From assembly GCA_902762565.1 (NCBI GenBank), contig CACWOS010000005.1, positions 19,996 to 83,995 on the forward strand: DNA of 64,000 nucleotides, in the 5' to 3' direction. Positions 61,354-64,000 of the stretch are shown here, one piece after another. How positions within the stretch are numbered: the first letter of the stretch is position 1; each line of letters opens with the position of its first letter. The notes beneath the pieces were generated by a model, which was given only the letters and a program-made list of their open reading frames with translations, had not been told where the DNA came from and searched no databases. A program made the translations under genes and the position numbers. Source of the DNA: an uncultured Prevotellaceae bacterium. GTDB taxonomy: Bacteria; Bacteroidota; Bacteroidia; Bacteroidales; Bacteroidaceae.

Positions 61354-64000
61354 ATGAGTCAAAAGCGAGTTTACCTCTTCGGTAATGGTAAGGCCGAAGG
61401 TAATGCAAAAATGCGTGAGGAACTTGGTGGTAAGGGTGCAAACCTTGCCGAGATGAACCACATTGGTGTGCCTGTTCCTCCTGGTTTCACAATCACTACA
61501 GACTGCTGTAACGAGTACTATCAGGTTGGTCAGCAGAAGATTATGGAGCTGCTGAACGACGACGTGATGGCAGCTGTTAAGCACATTGAGGACTTGATGA
61601 ACTGCAAGTTCGGTGATGCTAAGAATCCTCTGTTGGTCAGTGTACGTTCTGGTGCCCGTGCTTCTATGCCTGGTATGATGGATACCATCCTGAACCTGGG
61701 TCTGAACGACGAGGTAGCTGAGGGTATGGCAGCAAAGACCAACAATCCTCACTTCGTTTACGACTCATATCGTCGTTTCGTACAGATGTACGGTGACGTA
61801 GTGCTCGAGATGAAGCCCGTCAACAAGACTGATATCGACCCATTCGAGGAAATTATCGAGAAGGTAAAGAAGGAGAGCGGTGTTGTTCTGGATAAGGACC
61901 TGAGCGTAGAAGACCTGAAGAAGCTGGTGAAGCTGTTCAAGGCTGCCATCAAGGAGCGCACAGGTAAGGACTTCCCCAACGATCCTATCGAGCAGCTCTG
62001 GGGCGCAATCTGCGCTGTGTTCCGTTCTTGGATGAACGAGCGCGCTATCCTCTATCGTAAGATGGAAGGCATCCCCGACGAGTGGGGTACAGCCGTATCA
62101 GTAATGGCTATGGTATTCGGTAACATGGGTGATACCTCTGCTACTGGTGTATGCTTCAGCCGTGATGCTGCTAACGGTGAGAACCTGTTCAACGGTGAGT
62201 ATCTGGTTAACGCACAGGGTGAGGACGTTGTGGCTGGTATACGTACCCCACAGCAGATCACCAAGATCGGCTCTCAGCGCTGGGCTGAGCGCGCTGGCAT
62301 CTCTGAGGCTGAGCGTGTGGCTAAGTATCCTTCTATGGAGGAGGCAATGCCTGAAATCTATGCTGAGTTGAATAGCATCCAGGACAAGCTGGAGCACCAC
62401 TATCACGATATGCAGGATATGGAGTTCACCGTTCAGGAGGGCAAGCTGTGGTTCCTCCAGACACGTAACGGTAAGCGTACAGGTGCTGCTATGGTTAAGA
62501 TCGCTATCGACCTGCTCCATGAGGGTATGATCGACGAGAAGACCGCTATCCTGCGCTGCGAGCCTCAGAAGCTCGACGAGCTGCTGCACCCCGTATTCGA
62601 CAAGAAGGCCCTGGCTTCTGCTAAGGTTATCGCACAGGGTCTGCCCGCATCTCCTGGTGCTGCCTGTGGTCAGATCGTGTTCCACGCTGACGACGCTGAG
62701 GCTTGGCACAACGATGGTCACAAGGTAGTGCTCGTACGTATCGAGACCTCTCCTGAGGACCTTGCTGGTATGGCTTCTGCCGAGGGTATTCTGACCGCTC
62801 GTGGTGGTATGACCTCTCACGCTGCCGTTGTGGCTCGTGGTATGGGTAAGTGCTGCGTATCGGGTGTAGGTGCTCTGAACGTTAGCTATAAGGACAAGAC
62901 TGTACTAAGGCTGCTGAGTTGTCTGGCGACTTCAAGGAGCTGATGGACCTCTGCGACAAGTACACCAAGCTGCAGGTTCGTACCAATGCTGATACACCTC
63001 GTGACGCTCAGCTCGCTCGCGAGTTCGGTGCCAAGGGTATCGGTCTGACACGTACTGAGCACATGTTCTTCGAGGACAAGAAGATCGTTGCTATGCGTGA
63101 GATGATTCTCGCTGACAGCGTTGCCGGACGTGAGAAGGCTCTGGCTAAGCTGCTGCCTTATCAGAAGGCCGACTTCAAGGGCATCCTCGAGGCTATGGAC
63201 GGTCTGCCCGTGAACATCCGTCTGCTCGATCCTCCCTTGCACGAGTTCGTTCCCCACGATCTGGCTGGTCAGGAGACCATGGCCAAGGAGATGGGCGTCA
63301 GCGTAGAGGACATCAAGCGTCGTGTTGACTCACTGGCTGAGAACAACCCAATGCTGGGTCACCGTGGTTGCCGTCTGGGCATCACCTTCCCTGAAATCAC
63401 CGCTATGCAGACCAAGGCTATTCTCGGTGCCGCTTGCGAGCTGAAGAAGGAAGGCAAGAACCCAATGCCAGAGATCATGGTTCCTCTGATTGGTACTATC
63501 AACGAGCTCAAGCAGCAGAAGGAAGTTATCGAGCTCAAGCAGCAGAAGGAAGTTATCCAGTACGCTGCCAAGGAGGTATTCCAGGAGTATGGCACAGAGG
63601 TTGAGTTCGAGATTGGTACAATGATTGAGATTCCTCGTGCTGCCCTGACCGCTGACCTGATTGCTTCAGAGGCTCAGTACTTCTCATTCGGTACCAACGA
63701 CTTGACTCAGATGACCTTCGGTTACAGCCGCGACGATATCGCTTCGTTCCTGCCTGTATACCTCGATAAGAAGATCCTGAAGGTTGACCCATTCCAGGTA
63801 CTCGACCAGGAGGGTGTAGGCCGTCTCATCAAGTTCGCTGTGAAGGAAGGCCGTGAGGTTCGTCCTGAGCTCCGTTGCGGTATCTGTGGTGAGCATGGTG
63901 GTGAGCCCAGCTCTGTGAAGTTCTGTGCTAAGATTGGCATGAACTACGCTAGCTGCTCTCCCTTCCGCGTGCCCATCGCACGTCTGGCTGCCGCGCAGGC
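61354..64000 (+). pseudogene. ppdK: pyruvate phosphate dikinase with internal deletion/frameshift, 3' end beyond window
   Basis: Pyruvate phosphate dikinase interconverts pyruvate and PEP using ATP/PPi. The first frame (61354-62943) carries the N-terminal ATP-grasp-like domain ([21 protein letters not shown]) and the phosphohistidine domain with [18 protein letters not shown], then leaves the family sequence after NVSYKDKT (about 62900). Family sequence resumes in another frame with [14 protein letters not shown] at 62904 and continues to the edge (GLTRTEHMFF, GTNDLTQMTFGY, CGICGEHGG). About 25-35 linker residues expected between these parts are missing. An exact 27-bp tandem duplication is at 63504-63557. 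Either the gene is broken or the assembly is wrong here; both flanking parts are otherwise well conserved. Confidence 0.85.
63504..63557 (+). repeat. 27-bp exact tandem duplication inside ppdK
   Basis: Copies 63504-63530 and 63531-63557 are identical and duplicate the nine residues ELKQQKEVI in frame. The remembered family sequence has one copy here. Confidence 0.9.

Noticed and set aside
1-64000. tRNA, rRNA, insertion sequence or integrase genes
   Set aside because: Looked for in the gaps; no cloverleaf, rRNA segment, transposase or integrase was recognised.

Overview
The window reads as a chromosomal segment of an anaerobic Bacteroidales bacterium, most likely a Prevotellaceae (Prevotella-like) gut or rumen species. 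The evidence is the promoter type (-7 boxes of the form TAnnTTTG with TTTG about 20 bp upstream, no Shine-Dalgarno sites), an oxygen-independent gene set (class III ribonucleotide reductase, reverse rubrerythrin, pyruvate phosphate dikinase), and Bacteroidetes-restricted families (DUF4270 and DUF4923 lipoproteins, HECLGH-type dipeptidyl peptidase III, LpxC-FabZ fusion, S16 with a long C-terminal tail). No tRNA, rRNA, insertion sequence, prophage or CRISPR array was seen. Almost all of the window is core genome.

Layout. 1-5131 (+): a truncated ABC ATPase remnant, a small membrane protein, nrdD-nrdG and pyrK-pyrD. 5149-6906 (-): TPR sensor histidine kinase. 7071-11597: a PurF-like protein, a Nif3-family protein, a coiled-coil zinc-ribbon protein, an HsdR_N-like protein (-) and a cyclophilin. 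11598-12593 is a 1 kb gene-free, repeat-rich region. 12594-18113: GH127 arabinofuranosidase (-), holA, an AT-rich spacer, an HTH regulator and a lipoprotein. 18200-20684 (-): transketolase and rpiB. 20950-32644 (+): HTH/DPP III/alkylation-repair operon, fur-purA, hisS, an SGNH esterase, rubrerythrin, a beta-helix lipoprotein and a UvrD helicase. 32672-35108 (-): GT5-domain protein, DUF4270 lipoprotein and a 43-residue protein. 35305-36503 (+): panC-panD. 36509-44771 (-): one long envelope operon, lpxD, lpxC-fabZ, lpxA, miaA, PBP1 and a Pif1-like helicase. 44919-47296: divergent HD phosphohydrolase and an epimerase-like protein. 47297-47791 is a second repeat-rich gap, then pheT, a GxxExxY cassette and yebC. 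51479-58557: small glycan locus (three GT2, one GT4, one flippase) interrupted by a DUF4923 protein and rpsP. 58554-64000: porin, rlmD and a damaged ppdK.

The most unusual signals are non-coding. (i) A GxxExxY nuclease-like gene with a frameshift sits exactly between 29-bp inverted repeats made of roughly 10-bp words; two gene-free palindromes with the same arm length and word structure occur at 8544-8616 and 25824-25884. (ii) Two intergenic elements, 12339-12552 and 47306-47480, share a design: inverted arms of iterated short words around a TA-rich core. Each lies next to a 22-bp-period array of the word CTTCCGCTCCGTGC (three arrays in total). These look like relatives of an undescribed family of small mobile or structural elements.

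Protein oddities: a PurF-like enzyme lacking the nucleophilic cysteine but keeping its Fe-S ligands; a UDP-GlcNAc-2-epimerase-like protein with catalytic Glu and His replaced; an ABC ATPase without a signature motif; a free-standing GT5 domain next to the pantothenate genes; and a ppdK gene with an internal deletion/frameshift plus a 27-bp tandem duplication. All family assignments are from reading motifs, with no database search.
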